From contig JALUVI010000184.1 of NCBI GenBank assembly GCA_027020785.1, positions 1-33,466 of the forward strand: a stretch of DNA of 33,466 nucleotides, given 5' to 3'. Every line of letters begins with the position of its first letter. Position 1 is the stretch's first letter. Positions 21,376 to 31,608 of the stretch are shown in pieces. The position numbers and the translations under genes were made by a program. Source of the stretch: Planctomycetota bacterium. GTDB taxonomy: Bacteria; Planctomycetota; UBA1135. The notes beneath the pieces are model-generated. The model made no database searches, was not told the origin of the DNA, and worked only from the letters and a program-made list of their open reading frames with translations.

Positions 21376-22680
21376 GTGCCCTCCGTCCCACCGCCCCCGG
21401 CTCGCGAACTCGGCCTGAAGGAACTCGCCGCCATCGGCATCGGCGGCATGATCGGAGGCGGCATCTTCTCGATGCTCGGCCTGGCGGTCCACGTCAGCGG
21501 GCACGCTGCTCCGCTGGCCTTCGCCGTCGGCAGCGTCATCGCGCTGGTCGCCGGCTACAGCTACGCCCGCCTGGCGCTGGCCTTTCCGGACGACGGCGCC
21601 AGCTACGCCTACCTCAAGGCCGCGTTCCCGCGCCACCGCAGCGTCGCCGGGGTGACCGCCTGGACCGTGGTCCTCGGCTACGTCGGCACCCTCGGGCTCT
21701 ACTCCTTCACCTTCGCCGCCTACGGCGCCCACCTCCTCGGCGCCGCCGGCTCGCCGACGCTGCGGGCCGCGCTGACCGTCCTCGTGATGACGGGTTTCGT
21801 CGTCCTCAACGTGGTGGGGGTCCGCGAGCTGGGTCGCGCCCAGGACCTCATCGTCTACGCCAAGGTGGCGCTGCTGTTCCTCCTCGGCGCGGTCGGCTTC
21901 CTCCAGGTGGACCCCGATGCCTACCGGCCGCTGCTGGACCGGGGGCCGGACTCGGTGCTGCTCGGCGGCGCCCTGATCTTCGTCGCCTACGAGGGCTTCC
22001 AGTTGATCACGAACGGCGTCCAGGAAGCGCGGCGCCCCGAGCGCGACGTCTGGCGCGGCATCCTCACCGCCATCCTGGTGGTGTCCGCGATCTACGTTTC
22101 CCTGGCCTTCGTCGCGGTGGGGACCCTGGACGAGGAGACGCTGCTCGGCGCCCGCGAGTACGCCCTGGCGGCGGTGGCCCGCCCCGTGCTCGGCCGCTTC
22201 GGGCCGGTGCTGGTGGACGTCGCGGCGCTGCTCGCCACCGCGTCGGCGATCAACGCGACGCTGTTCGGCGCCAGCCGCGTGGCCCGCGAGGCCGCGGCCG
22301 ACCGCCTCGCTCCGCACTTCCTCGCCGAAGTGGACGCCCAGGGGCTGCCGACCCGCGCCGTCCTCCTGATCGGGGGCTTCGGGCTCCTCCTCGGCCTGCT
22401 CGGGGGGCTCGAGGTCATCGCCTCCTTCTCGAGCCTGACCTTCCTCCTGGTCTCCATCGCAGTCTGCGTCGCCAACCTCCGCCTGCGCCACGAGACCCGC
22501 TCCCGCATCGTCCCGATCGGGCTCGGTCTCGTCTTGATGCTGGCGACGGTGGCGCTGCTGCTCGCCTACATGGTCGAGGACGACCCGAACGGCCTGCGCG
22601 TCGTCGCGGGCATCTACGGCGGGGTCGCCCTGGCCTTCGTGGCGTTCAACCTGCCGCTGGCCCGCCTTCGGCGCCGATGA
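21376..22680 (+). CDS. APC-superfamily amino acid permease
   Basis: A 434-residue membrane transporter with about 12 hydrophobic helices. AAIGIGGMIGGGIFSMLG in helix 1 is the APC substrate-binding signature. FPDDGASYAYLKAAFPR (helix 2-3 region), FVAYEGFQLITNGVQEARRPER and SAINATLFGASRVAREAAAD are further family motifs. It probably imports or exchanges an amino acid; the substrate cannot be read from the sequence. GTG 21376 is taken as start (the track uses TTG 21373). It begins 15 bases after the HtrA-like gene with no terminator between, so it may belong to the sigma operon. Its end overlaps the end of the minus-strand TPR gene by 35 bases. Confidence 0.9.
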   Translation: MPSVPPPPARELGLKELAAIGIGGMIGGGIFSMLGLAVHVSGHAAPLAFAVGSVIALVAGYSYARLALAFPDDGASYAYLKAAFPRHRSVAGVTAWTVVLGYVGTLGLYSFTFAAYGAHLLGAAGSPTLRAALTVLVMTGFVVLNVVGVRELGRAQDLIVYAKVALLFLLGAVGFLQVDPDAYRPLLDRGPDSVLLGGALIFVAYEGFQLITNGVQEARRPERDVWRGILTAILVVSAIYVSLAFVAVGTLDEETLLGAREYALAAVARPVLGRFGPVLVDVAALLATASAINATLFGASRVAREAAADRLAPHFLAEVDAQGLPTRAVLLIGGFGLLLGLLGGLEVIASFSSLTFLLVSIAVCVANLRLRHETRSRIVPIGLGLVLMLATVALLLAYMVEDDPNGLRVVAGIYGGVALAFVAFNLPLARLRRR

Positions 22681-23668
22681 GGCGCTCGTACTCCGCGATC
22701 AGGTCGAGCGCGCGGCGGACGCGTTCGTCCTCCGGGGGGAGGTCGGTGCGGCGCAGGAACATCCGCAGGTCGTCGGCGGCCTCGGCGCGGCGGCCGCGCT
22801 CCCAACGCACCATGCCGCGCGAGTAGAGCACCGCCGGCTGGTCCGGGTCGAGCTGGAGCATCCGGGTGTACTCGGTCTCCTCGGCTTCGAGGTCGCCGGC
22901 CTTCTTGTACAGGGCGGCGAGCACCCCGCGCAGGGCGATCTCGCGCCGGATGTCCGACCGCAGGCTGCGGCGCAGCTGCTCCTCCTGCTCCACGGTGAGG
23001 TTGGTCTGCGTCGCAAGGGTGCGGTTCTTGAAGCGCCGCGACTCCTCGAGGATGCCGATCGCCTGGGTCAGGGCGGCCCGGGCCTCGTCGTCGTGGCCGA
23101 GCAGGCTGGCGACCTGCCCCTTCAGCTGGAGGTAGTAGAGGGCGTCGCCGGCCTCGGTCAGGGCTTCGTCCACCAGTGCGTCGGCCCGGCGCAGGTGTTC
23201 CATGGCGCGCTCGCGCCGCTCGGCGATGTCGGCGCGCCGCTGCGCCAGGTAGTCGGCGTCGGCGTCCGGCGTGTCGTCGAGGAGTTCCTCCTCGCGCGCC
23301 AGGTGCTGCAGCAGGAGCGACGCGTAGCGGTAGTGGAACTCGGCCAGCGAGTAGGCCGCCTGATGGCTGCGTTCCTCGAGGTGGTCGTAGGCGTACTGCA
23401 GGTGGGGTTCGGCCTGGACCACCTTGTCCAGCGTGCCCTGCATCAGCATGGCGCGCCCGGCGATGAGGTGCAGTTGCGCGTCCTCGTCGTCGATGGCCAG
23501 CCCCATCAGAGCCTGTTGTTCGGCCTGCGGGTAGCGGGCGACCCCGTAGTATTGGACGGCCCGCTGCAGGAACTGGTCGCGAGTCGCGATCTCGTTCTCG
23601 CTCGGTCCGGAGGCGCAGGCGGCGGCCAGCGCGGCGAGCAGGACGGGGACCGCGGCGCCCGGTCTCAA
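22646..23668 (-). CDS. TPR-repeat lipoprotein-like protein
   Basis: A 340-residue protein. The N-terminus MRPGAAVPVLLAALAAACASG resembles a lipoprotein signal with Cys about 19. The rest is helical with TPR-like units: FLQRAVQYYGVARYPQAEQQALMGL near the start and AGDLEAEETEYTRMLQLDPDQPAVLYSRGMVRWERGRRAEAADD near the end, separated by longer helices. A scaffold role at the envelope is likely; no enzymatic motif is present. The start is TTG at 23668, overlapping the ndk stop in TTGA, with GAGGA six bases before it; it gives the signal sequence and indicates coupling to ndk. The track's longer frame (to 24190) runs antisense-of-frame through ndk. Confidence 0.78.
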   Translation of the reverse strand: MRPGAAVPVLLAALAAACASGPSENEIATRDQFLQRAVQYYGVARYPQAEQQALMGLAIDDEDAQLHLIAGRAMLMQGTLDKVVQAEPHLQYAYDHLEERSHQAAYSLAEFHYRYASLLLQHLAREEELLDDTPDADADYLAQRRADIAERRERAMEHLRRADALVDEALTEAGDALYYLQLKGQVASLLGHDDEARAALTQAIGILEESRRFKNRTLATQTNLTVEQEEQLRRSLRSDIRREIALRGVLAALYKKAGDLEAEETEYTRMLQLDPDQPAVLYSRGMVRWERGRRAEAADDLRMFLRRTDLPPEDERVRRALDLIAEYERLIGAEGGPAAG

Positions 23669-24126
23669 GGCGCGTCCTCGTCGTCCCAGGCCCAGACCGC
23701 GGTGGCCGGTTCCCAGGCCAGGGTGCCTTCGGGGAAGAACAGCTTGAGCTCGCGCTCGGCGCTCTCCGGCGAGTCGGAGCCGTGCACGAGGTTGAAGGAC
23801 CGCGAGATGCCGAAGTCGCCGCGCAGGGTGCCGGGCTCGGCCTCCGGGCCGAAGGTGGCGCCCATCATGCGGCGCACCACGGCGACGGCGTCGGGGCCGC
23901 GCAGCGCCGCCGCGATCACGGGCGAGGCGGTCATGAACCGCACGAGGCCTTCGTAGAAGGGCTTGCCGACGTGCTCGGCGTAGTGCTGGGCCGCGAGCTC
24001 GGGCGTGATGCGCATGAGCTTGAGGCCGACCATCTGGAGCCCCTTGGCCTCGAACCGGGCCAGGATGGCGCCGGCCAGGCCGCGGTGCAGGGCGTCGGGT
24101 TTGAGCAGGACGAGGGTGGTTTCCAC
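23665..24126 (-). CDS. ndk: Nucleoside diphosphate kinase
   Basis: A 153-residue NDP kinase that passes the gamma-phosphate of ATP to nucleoside diphosphates through a phosphohistidine. TTLVLLKPDALHRGLAG is the N-terminal block, HYAEHVGKPFYEGLVRFMTASPV the middle, and FNLVHGSDSPESAERELKLFF contains the active-site His and the NxxHGSDS signature. The C-terminus is slightly extended (EPATAVWAWDDEDAP). The start is GTG 24126; the track start at 24393 crosses into the atp promoter region. It is coupled to the downstream TPR gene by a TTGA overlap and is divergent from the atp operon. Confidence 0.96.
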   Translation of the reverse strand: METTLVLLKPDALHRGLAGAILARFEAKGLQMVGLKLMRITPELAAQHYAEHVGKPFYEGLVRFMTASPVIAAALRGPDAVAVVRRMMGATFGPEAEPGTLRGDFGISRSFNLVHGSDSPESAERELKLFFPEGTLAWEPATAVWAWDDEDAP

Positions 24127-24161
24127 GGGCAGGGGGGCCCGGCCTCCAGCCGGGGGCGCAG

Positions 24162-24167
24162 AGCATA
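24162..24167 (-). promoter_or_regulatory. ndk: Putative -10 box of ndk
   Basis: On the minus strand TATGCT lies 35 bases before the ndk GTG, in the 101-base gap shared with the divergent atp promoter. The -35 match is weak. Confidence 0.45.
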
Positions 24168-24198
24168 GCGGAAGGGACGGATTCGGCCACCCGCCGGG

Positions 24199-24227
24199 TT
24201 GCGGCGGGGGATGGGTGGGCCTAACAT
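24199..24227 (+). promoter_or_regulatory. Promoter of the atp operon
   Basis: TTGCGG (24199-24204), exactly 17 bases, then TAACAT (24222-24227): a good sigma-70-type promoter just before the first atp gene. It resembles the sulfatase promoter (TTGCCG-17-TATCGT). If used, transcription starts near 24234, which conflicts with the annotated GTG at 24228. Confidence 0.65.
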
Positions 24228-24605
24228 GTGCGCCCCTTCCAGGACCCGCCCCCCGAATCCTGGAAACGGGCCCGAAGACGGCGCCCGGACTCGGGGGCCC
24301 CGCTCCTTCCTTTCCCCCCGCGAGGAACCCTGGAACCCGTCGAACCGCCCTCGGAACCGCCGCGCCGCGACCCCCGCTCCGCGGAACGCGCACGTTGGTT
24401 GGAGCTGTCCTCCCTGGGCATCGAGTTCGCCGTGAGCATCGTCCTGTTCGGGGCGGGCGGATGGTGGCTCGACGGTCGGCTCGGCATCCGCGAGAGCTTC
24501 CCCGCCTGCCTCATCGTCGGCGTGCTCCTCGGCTTCGCCTACGGGACCTGGCGCGTGCTGCGCGCCTTCCGTCCGCCGCCCGCTCCGCCCCGCGACGAGC
24601 CATGA
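24228..24605 (+). CDS. atpZ: AtpZ/AtpI-family protein, first gene of the atp operon
   Basis: A protein of up to 125 residues. The recognisable part is the C-terminal 70 residues: a short amphipathic stretch, then two membrane helices (FAVSIVLFGAGGWWLD and ACLIVGVLLGFAYGTWRVL) joined by GRLGIRESF, the AtpZ pattern (GxxxDxxLG). AtpZ works with AtpI in cation supply or c-ring assembly of F-type ATP synthase. The first 35 residues are Pro/Arg-rich and not family-like. GTG 24228 overlaps the end of the candidate -10 region, so the true start may be downstream (for example CTG 24330 after GAGGA); no ATG or GTG lies between 24231 and the first helix. The stop overlaps the next ATG (ATGA). Confidence 0.75.
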   Translation: MRPFQDPPPESWKRARRRRPDSGAPLLPFPPRGTLEPVEPPSEPPRRDPRSAERARWLELSSLGIEFAVSIVLFGAGGWWLDGRLGIRESFPACLIVGVLLGFAYGTWRVLRAFRPPPAPPRDEP

Positions 24606-24961
24606 CCGCACCGCGCTTCCTGGTCGCGACCGCCCTCCTCGGCGGCGCCGTCGTCGCCGTGGCCTGGGACGGTCCGGTGCGCGCCGGCGCGCTCGCCGGT
24701 TGGGGCGCCGCCTTCGCGCTGGAAGCGCTGTGGGCGCCGCGGCTCGCCGGCGGAGCGGTCCAGGCCGTCCTCCTCGCATCGTTCCTGACGCGCATCACCG
24801 TGCTGCTCGCCGGCACCGTGCTGCTCGCCGCGAGCGGCCTGGCCGATCCCCTGGCCTGGCTGCTCGCCCAGGCCGCCGCCGGCCTCGTCGTCGGCGCCGT
24901 CCGCTTCGCCTCGCTCCTCGCCGCCTCGCGGCCCCGACCCACGGACCGAGAACCCCGGTGA
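24602..24961 (+). CDS. atpI: ATP synthase subunit I-like membrane protein
   Basis: A 119-residue protein with about four hydrophobic helices (FLVATALLGGAVVAV, GWGAAFALEALWA, VLLASFLTRITVLLAGTVLLAA, WLLAQAAAGLVVGAV). Its size, topology and position between atpZ and atpB match ATP synthase I-chain proteins, which assist assembly of the c-ring. Primary sequence conservation in this family is low, so assignment rests mainly on context. It starts at ATG 24602, overlapping atpZ (ATGA), and its stop overlaps the atpB GTG (GTGA). The track ORF start at 24005 is spurious. Confidence 0.75.
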   Translation: MTAPRFLVATALLGGAVVAVAWDGPVRAGALAGWGAAFALEALWAPRLAGGAVQAVLLASFLTRITVLLAGTVLLAASGLADPLAWLLAQAAAGLVVGAVRFASLLAASRPRPTDREPR

Positions 24962-25788
24962 ACCCCGCCTCCCTCGTCGCCCTCCTCCAGCACTCCGCCC
25001 CCTCGGGCGGCGGCGGTGGAGAGCACGGCGACCCGTTCGAGCACCTGCTGCCCCACGTCGTACCGCAGCCGGCCGGCTACCACCTGTTCGGCCTCGAGGT
25101 CCACAACATCCAGCTGTTCCAGGTCCTCGCCGTGGTGCTGGTGTTCGCGGCCTTCGTCGGCGTGCCGCGCGCGGTCCGGACCAACGGCGGCGGCTTCCTC
25201 GCCCGGAGCTTCGCCGGCGCCTTCCTGTGGCTGCGCGACACCGTGGTGTACCCGAACCTGGGCGAGAAGGCCGGCCGCCGGCTGCTGCCCTACTTCGTCT
25301 CGCTGTTCTTCTTCATCACCTTCATGAACCTGCTCGGGCTGGTCCCGGGCGGCGCCACCGCCACCGCCAGCGCCTTCGTCACCGGCGCCCTGGCCTCGTG
25401 CACGCTGGCGATGATGGTGTTCGGCGGCATGCTCGTGCAGGGGCCGCTGACCTTCTGGAAGAACCTGGTGCCCCCGGGGGTTCCCGGCTGGATGGCGCCG
25501 GTCCTGTTCTTCCTCGAGTTCATCGGCCTGCTGGTCAAGCCCTTCGCCCTGACCCTGCGTCTGATGGGCAACATGACGGGCGGCCACCTGGCCCTGCTCT
25601 CCTTCCTGGGACTGATGCTCTACTTCGGTCAGTCCTCCGTGGCCGTCGGCTTCGCCGTCAGCCCCTTCGTGGTCGCCTTGTCGGCGTTCATGATGCTCAT
25701 CGAGGGCTTCGTGGCCCTCCTGCAGGCCTACGTCTTCGTCATCCTGTCGGCGATCTTCGTCGGCATGTGCCTGCATCCGCACCACTAG
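24958..25788 (+). CDS. atpB: F0F1 ATP synthase subunit a
   Basis: A 276-residue integral membrane subunit that forms the proton half-channels against the c-ring. VHNIQLFQVLAVVLVF starts the membrane part; FFFITFMNLLGLVPG and KPFALTLRLMGNMTGGHLAL are the diagnostic motifs, the latter carrying the essential Arg. The final helices end in a soluble CLHPHH. The N-terminus is Gly-rich with a His/Glu-containing segment before the first helix. GTG 24958 overlaps the previous stop by four bases. The track start at 24700 is upstream out of context. Confidence 0.96.
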   Translation: MNPASLVALLQHSAPSGGGGGEHGDPFEHLLPHVVPQPAGYHLFGLEVHNIQLFQVLAVVLVFAAFVGVPRAVRTNGGGFLARSFAGAFLWLRDTVVYPNLGEKAGRRLLPYFVSLFFFITFMNLLGLVPGGATATASAFVTGALASCTLAMMVFGGMLVQGPLTFWKNLVPPGVPGWMAPVLFFLEFIGLLVKPFALTLRLMGNMTGGHLALLSFLGLMLYFGQSSVAVGFAVSPFVVALSAFMMLIEGFVALLQAYVFVILSAIFVGMCLHPHH

Positions 25789-25809
25789 ACCGTCACCCGA
25801 ACCAACCAG

Positions 25810-26082
25810 ATGCTGCAACTCCTCCTCGAAACCGCTACCACCGCCGCTCAAGAAGGCGGGAGCGCCACCTCCCTCGCGGTCGCCGCGATCGGTGCCGGAC
25901 TCGCCGTCGTCGGCGCCGGCATCGGCATCGGGCTGATCGGCTCGGCCGCCGGCCTGGGCATCTCGCGTCAGCCGGAGGCCGCGGGCGACATCCGCGGCAA
26001 CGCCCTGCTGCTGTCGGTCCTCGTCGAAGGCGTGTGCATCATCGCCATCGTCGTGGCCCTCCTCTTCTGGCTGAAGCAGTAG
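25810..26082 (+). CDS. atpE: F0F1 ATP synthase subunit c
   Basis: A 90-residue proteolipid with two helices. Helix 1 has the Gly-rich packing motif (GAGLAVVGAGIGIGLIGSAAG), the loop is ISRQPEA, and helix 2 carries the ion-binding Glu in LSVLVEGVCIIAIVVALL. The Gln in helix 1 and the Glu-Ser/Thr pair typical of sodium-binding rings are absent, so proton coupling is expected. The first about 20 residues (MLQLLLETATTAAQEGGSA) could be a cleavable or extra N-terminal segment. Its leader is C-rich without a Shine-Dalgarno site, unusual for the most abundant subunit. Confidence 0.96.
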   Translation: MLQLLLETATTAAQEGGSATSLAVAAIGAGLAVVGAGIGIGLIGSAAGLGISRQPEAAGDIRGNALLLSVLVEGVCIIAIVVALLFWLKQ

Positions 26083-26093
26083 CCCTCCGTCGG

Positions 26094-26120
26094 CGCCGCC
26101 GTCGGCCCCGGTCGGCGGCG
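26094..26120 (+). other. Hairpin between atpE and atpF
   Basis: CGCCGCCG (26094-26101) and CGGCGGCG (26113-26120) can form an 8-bp GC-only stem with an 11-base loop in the 60-base gap between the c and b genes. There is no T tract. It could stabilise the atpE end of the mRNA or cause partial termination, raising c over b. Confidence 0.45.
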
Positions 26121-26142
26121 GCCCGGCCACCCCATCCGCGCC

Positions 26143-26676
26143 ATGCACCTCCTCCTCCTGCTCCCGCCCGGCGAGGTCGGGCTCGACCACATCTTCGACG
26201 CCGGTGCGTCGTCGTTCTGGTGGACCCTGCTGATCTTCGGGGTCTCCCTGCCGTTCCTGTGGAAGCTCGTCTTCGGACCGCTGATGCGGGCCATGGAGGA
26301 GCGCGAACTCGCGGTCCGCAAGGCCGCGGAGGACGCCGAGCGCGCCCGCCTCGAGACCGAGGAGATGCGCGCCTCCATGCAGCAGGAACTGGAAGCGGCC
26401 CGGCTCGAGGCCTCCAAGCGACTCGACGAGGTCAAGCGCATCGCCGCGCAGCGTGAACAGGAGCTCCTGGCCCAGGCCAAGGCCGAGGCCGAGAAGGAGC
26501 GCCAGCGCGCGCGCGACGAGATCGAGACCGCGCTGCGCTCGGCGCGCCAGGAGCTGCGCACCGAGGCGGCCCGGCTGGCGCTCGACGTCGCCGAGCGGGT
26601 GCTCGGCCGCGAGTTCACCGCCGAGGACCAGCGCCGTCTGCTCGACGAGTTCGCGCGCGACGCCCAACTCAACTGA
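26143..26676 (+). CDS. atpF: F0F1 ATP synthase subunit b
   Basis: A 177-residue peripheral-stalk subunit. One N-terminal membrane helix ([23 protein letters not shown]) is followed by a long charged coiled coil ([22 protein letters not shown] onward) and the C-terminal delta-binding part ([26 protein letters not shown]). Only one b-type gene is present, so the stalk should be a homodimer. No Shine-Dalgarno site is visible. The stop is followed three bases later by atpH. Confidence 0.95.
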   Translation: MHLLLLLPPGEVGLDHIFDAGASSFWWTLLIFGVSLPFLWKLVFGPLMRAMEERELAVRKAAEDAERARLETEEMRASMQQELEAARLEASKRLDEVKRIAAQREQELLAQAKAEAEKERQRARDEIETALRSARQELRTEAARLALDVAERVLGREFTAEDQRRLLDEFARDAQLN

Positions 26677-26678
26677 CG

Positions 26679-27233
26679 ATGTCGGCCCGACCGCTCTCGC
26701 CCGCCGCCCGCCGCTACGGCCGCGCCCTCCATGCCGCCGCGCGCGAGGCCGGGGCGTTGGACCAGGTCCGCGCCGACGTGGGCCTGCTGCAGGCGGTGTT
26801 CGCCGACGAGGCGGCCCGCAGCGCCGTCTCCGACCCGCGCATCGCCGTGGATCGCCGCCAGGCCATGATCGAGAAGGCCTTCGGCGAGCTCCTCCATCCC
26901 CTCACCCGCAACACCGTCCGCGTCCTGGCTCGGCGCGGGCGCCTCGAGGTCCTGCCCGAGGTGCCGGACGCCTTCCTCGAGACGGACGACCGCCTCGCCG
27001 GGCGCGTCCACGGCGTCGCCGAGTCGGCTCTGCCCCTGGACGAGGCCACCCTGTCCGACCTCGCCGCTTCGCTCGGGCGTCGTCTCGACAAGCAGGTCGT
27101 GCTCGAAGCGCGGCAGCTCCCCGAGCTGATCGGCGGCATCCGCGTCACCCTCGGCTGCGAGCGCTACGACGGCAGCCTCCGCGGGCGCCTCGAGCGCCTC
27201 GAGCGGAAACTCCTCGACCCCTCGACCCTCTAG
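26679..27233 (+). CDS. atpH: F0F1 ATP synthase subunit delta
   Basis: A 184-residue subunit joining the b stalk to the F1 head. [22 protein letters not shown] is the N-terminal helical-bundle start (YAxAL motif). Near the C-terminus [31 protein letters not shown] is the conserved IGGxxxxxGxxxxDxSxxxxLxxL signature. Usual length. It begins two bases after the atpF stop, with no Shine-Dalgarno site. Confidence 0.95.
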   Translation: MSARPLSPAARRYGRALHAAAREAGALDQVRADVGLLQAVFADEAARSAVSDPRIAVDRRQAMIEKAFGELLHPLTRNTVRVLARRGRLEVLPEVPDAFLETDDRLAGRVHGVAESALPLDEATLSDLAASLGRRLDKQVVLEARQLPELIGGIRVTLGCERYDGSLRGRLERLERKLLDPSTL

Positions 27234-27244
27234 TCCCCACCCCG

Positions 27245-28819
27245 ATGAAACTGCAAGCTTCCGAAGTCACCTCGGTCCTCAAGAAGGAGATCGAAGGGTT
27301 CCAGGCCGAAACCAGTTCCGAGCAGATCGGCACCGTGCTCCAGGTGGGCGACGGCGTCGCCCGGATCTACGGCCTCGACCACTGCATGATGTCCGAGTTG
27401 ATCGAGTTCCCCGGCGGGGTCATGGGCATGGCCCTGAACCTCGAGGAGGACAACGTCGGCTGCGTGTTGCTCGGCGACGCGGCGTCGGTCAAGGAGGGCG
27501 ACACCGCCAAGGCCACCGGCAAGATCATCTCGGTGCCGACCGGGGACCGACTGCTGGGGCGGGTGGTGGACGCGCTGGGGCGGCCGCTCGACGGCAAGGG
27601 TCCGGTGGGCACCACCGACGAGGACCTGCGCCCGATCGAGCAGACGGCGCCTTCGGTGGTGGAGCGCCAGCCGGTGTGCGAGCCGATGATGACGGGGCTC
27701 AAGGCCATCGACGCGATGATCCCGATCGGCCGCGGTCAGCGCGAGCTGGTCATCGGCGACCGCCAGACCGGCAAGACCGCGATCGCGATCGACGCCATCA
27801 TCAACCAGAAGCGGACCGGCGGAGGGGATCCGAAGAACCCCGATCAGGTGCTCTGCGTGTACGTCGCGGTGGGGCAGAAGCAGTCCACGGTGGTGGACGT
27901 CCAGCGCAAGCTGGAGGAGCACGGCGCCATGCCCTACACCATCATCGTCAACGCCTCGGCTTCCGAGGAGGCGGCGATGCAGTTCATCGCCCCCTACGCG
28001 GGAACGGCGATGGCCGAGCGCTACCGTGACGCGGGGCGCCACGTGCTCGTCATCTACGACGACCTCACCAAGCAGGCCTACGCCTACCGCCAGGTGATGC
28101 TGCTCCTGCGGCGGCCGCCCGGGCGCGAGGCCTACCCCGGCGACGTCTTCAACCTGCACAGCCGCCTCCTCGAGCGCAGCGCCAAGCTGGCCGACGACGC
28201 CGCCAAGCTGAACCCGAAGAAGTACAGCGCCGGCGGGGGATCGATCACCTCCTTGCCCATCATCGAGACCCAGGAAGGCGACGTCTCGGCGTACATCCCG
28301 ACCAACGTGATCTCGATCACCGACGGTCAGATCTTCCTCGAGGCCAACCTGTTCTACGCCGGGGTCCGCCCGGCGGTGAACGTCGGCATCTCGGTGTCGC
28401 GGGTCGGCGGGGCCGCCCAGACCCCGGCGATGAAGAAGGTGGCCGGCGGCCTGCGCATCAACCTGGCGCAGTACCGCGAGCTCGAGGCCTTCGCCCAGTT
28501 CGGGTCCGACCTCGACAAGTCCACCCAGGAGACCCTGAACCGCGGGGCGCGGCTGGTCGAGCTGTTGAAGCAGGGCCAGTACCACCCGTTGCGCAACGCC
28601 GACCAGATCGTCCAGATCTTCGTCGGCTCCAGCGGCCTGCTCGACGACCTGCCGGTGGAGCAGGTGCGGCGCTTCGCCGACGAGTTCACGGCCTACATGT
28701 GGGACACCCACGCCGAGCTCATGGAGAAGCTCGAGCGCTGGGACACCAAGTGGAGCGACGAACTCGCCGCCGAGGTGACCGCCGCCTGCGAGACCTTCCG
28801 GCAGTCGTTCGCCGTCTAG
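27245..28819 (+). CDS. atpA: F0F1 ATP synthase subunit alpha
   Basis: A 524-residue non-catalytic F1 subunit. [15 protein letters not shown] is the P-loop of alpha subunits, [17 protein letters not shown] and [23 protein letters not shown] the family core, and [17 protein letters not shown] the signature near the C-terminal domain. A short insertion ([13 protein letters not shown]) after the P-loop helix is slightly longer than in E. coli. The start is ATG 27245, 11 bases after atpH; the leader CCCCACCCCG is pure C-rich without a Shine-Dalgarno site. The track start at 26453 is a shadow. Confidence 0.98.
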   Translation: MKLQASEVTSVLKKEIEGFQAETSSEQIGTVLQVGDGVARIYGLDHCMMSELIEFPGGVMGMALNLEEDNVGCVLLGDAASVKEGDTAKATGKIISVPTGDRLLGRVVDALGRPLDGKGPVGTTDEDLRPIEQTAPSVVERQPVCEPMMTGLKAIDAMIPIGRGQRELVIGDRQTGKTAIAIDAIINQKRTGGGDPKNPDQVLCVYVAVGQKQSTVVDVQRKLEEHGAMPYTIIVNASASEEAAMQFIAPYAGTAMAERYRDAGRHVLVIYDDLTKQAYAYRQVMLLLRRPPGREAYPGDVFNLHSRLLERSAKLADDAAKLNPKKYSAGGGSITSLPIIETQEGDVSAYIPTNVISITDGQIFLEANLFYAGVRPAVNVGISVSRVGGAAQTPAMKKVAGGLRINLAQYRELEAFAQFGSDLDKSTQETLNRGARLVELLKQGQYHPLRNADQIVQIFVGSSGLLDDLPVEQVRRFADEFTAYMWDTHAELMEKLERWDTKWSDELAAEVTAACETFRQSFAV

Positions 28820-28852
28820 CCCTCCCCGCCGCCTCCGACACCGAGCACCGCC

Positions 28853-31169
<2,317 letters not shown>

Positions 31170-31177
31170 GAATCGGG

Positions 31178-31183
31178 TATCCT
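31178..31183 (+). promoter_or_regulatory. atpC: Putative internal -10 box before atpC
   Basis: TATCCT in GGTATCCTGTCC lies eight bases before the atpC ATG at 31192. If active it would make a leaderless atpC-aspS transcript separate from the main atp mRNA. Confidence 0.35.
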
Positions 31184-31191
31184 GTCCATCC

Positions 31192-31608
31192 ATGGCAGCC
31201 CGCACCCTGACCCTCCGCGTCGTCTCCCCCGAGGGAGTCGTGGTGGAGACCGAGGCCGAAGCGGTGACCGTGCCCAGCGAGGCCGGCAGCTTCGGCGTGT
31301 TGCCGCGGCACGCGCCGCTGGTGGCGTTGACCGACAGCGGGTTGCTGAAGGCCTCCGGCGGTGAGGGCGGGGACCGCGAGTACCTGATCCACGACGGTTT
31401 CGTCGAGGTCCTCGACGACACCGTCACCATCCTGACGCGCGCCGCGGAGCTGCCCACCGAGATCGACCTCGAGCGGGCCGCCCGGGCGGCGGAGCGCGCC
31501 CGTGAACGCCTGCGCAAGGGCGGACTCCGGGACCTCGACTACGCCCGGGCGCAGGCTGCTCTGCGCCGCGCCCTGGCCAGGGAACGCATGGCACGCCGGC
31601 ACGCATGA
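31192..31608 (+). CDS. atpC: F0F1 ATP synthase subunit epsilon
   Basis: A 138-residue subunit. TLTLRVVSPEGVVVETEAEAVTVPSEAGSFGVLPRHAPLVALTDSG is the beta-sandwich domain, including the GxFGVLPxHAPL signature. DLERAARAAERARERL and DYARAQAALRRALARERM form the C-terminal helical hairpin that can inhibit rotation. The start is ATG 31192 (the track's 31066 is a shadow). The stop overlaps the aspS start (ATGA), coupling the last ATP-synthase gene to a tRNA synthetase. Confidence 0.95.
   Translation: MAARTLTLRVVSPEGVVVETEAEAVTVPSEAGSFGVLPRHAPLVALTDSGLLKASGGEGGDREYLIHDGFVEVLDDTVTILTRAAELPTEIDLERAARAAERARERLRKGGLRDLDYARAQAALRRALARERMARRHA

Noticed and set aside
19984-22491. 835-aa minus-strand ORF
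   Set aside because: It is a shadow opposite the HtrA-like and APC permease genes, with Gln/Glu/Arg-rich composition typical of antisense frames in GC-rich DNA.
24511-26667. 718-aa minus-strand ORF across the atp genes
   Set aside because: Antisense of atpI-atpB-atpE-atpF; the plus strand encodes unmistakable subunits.
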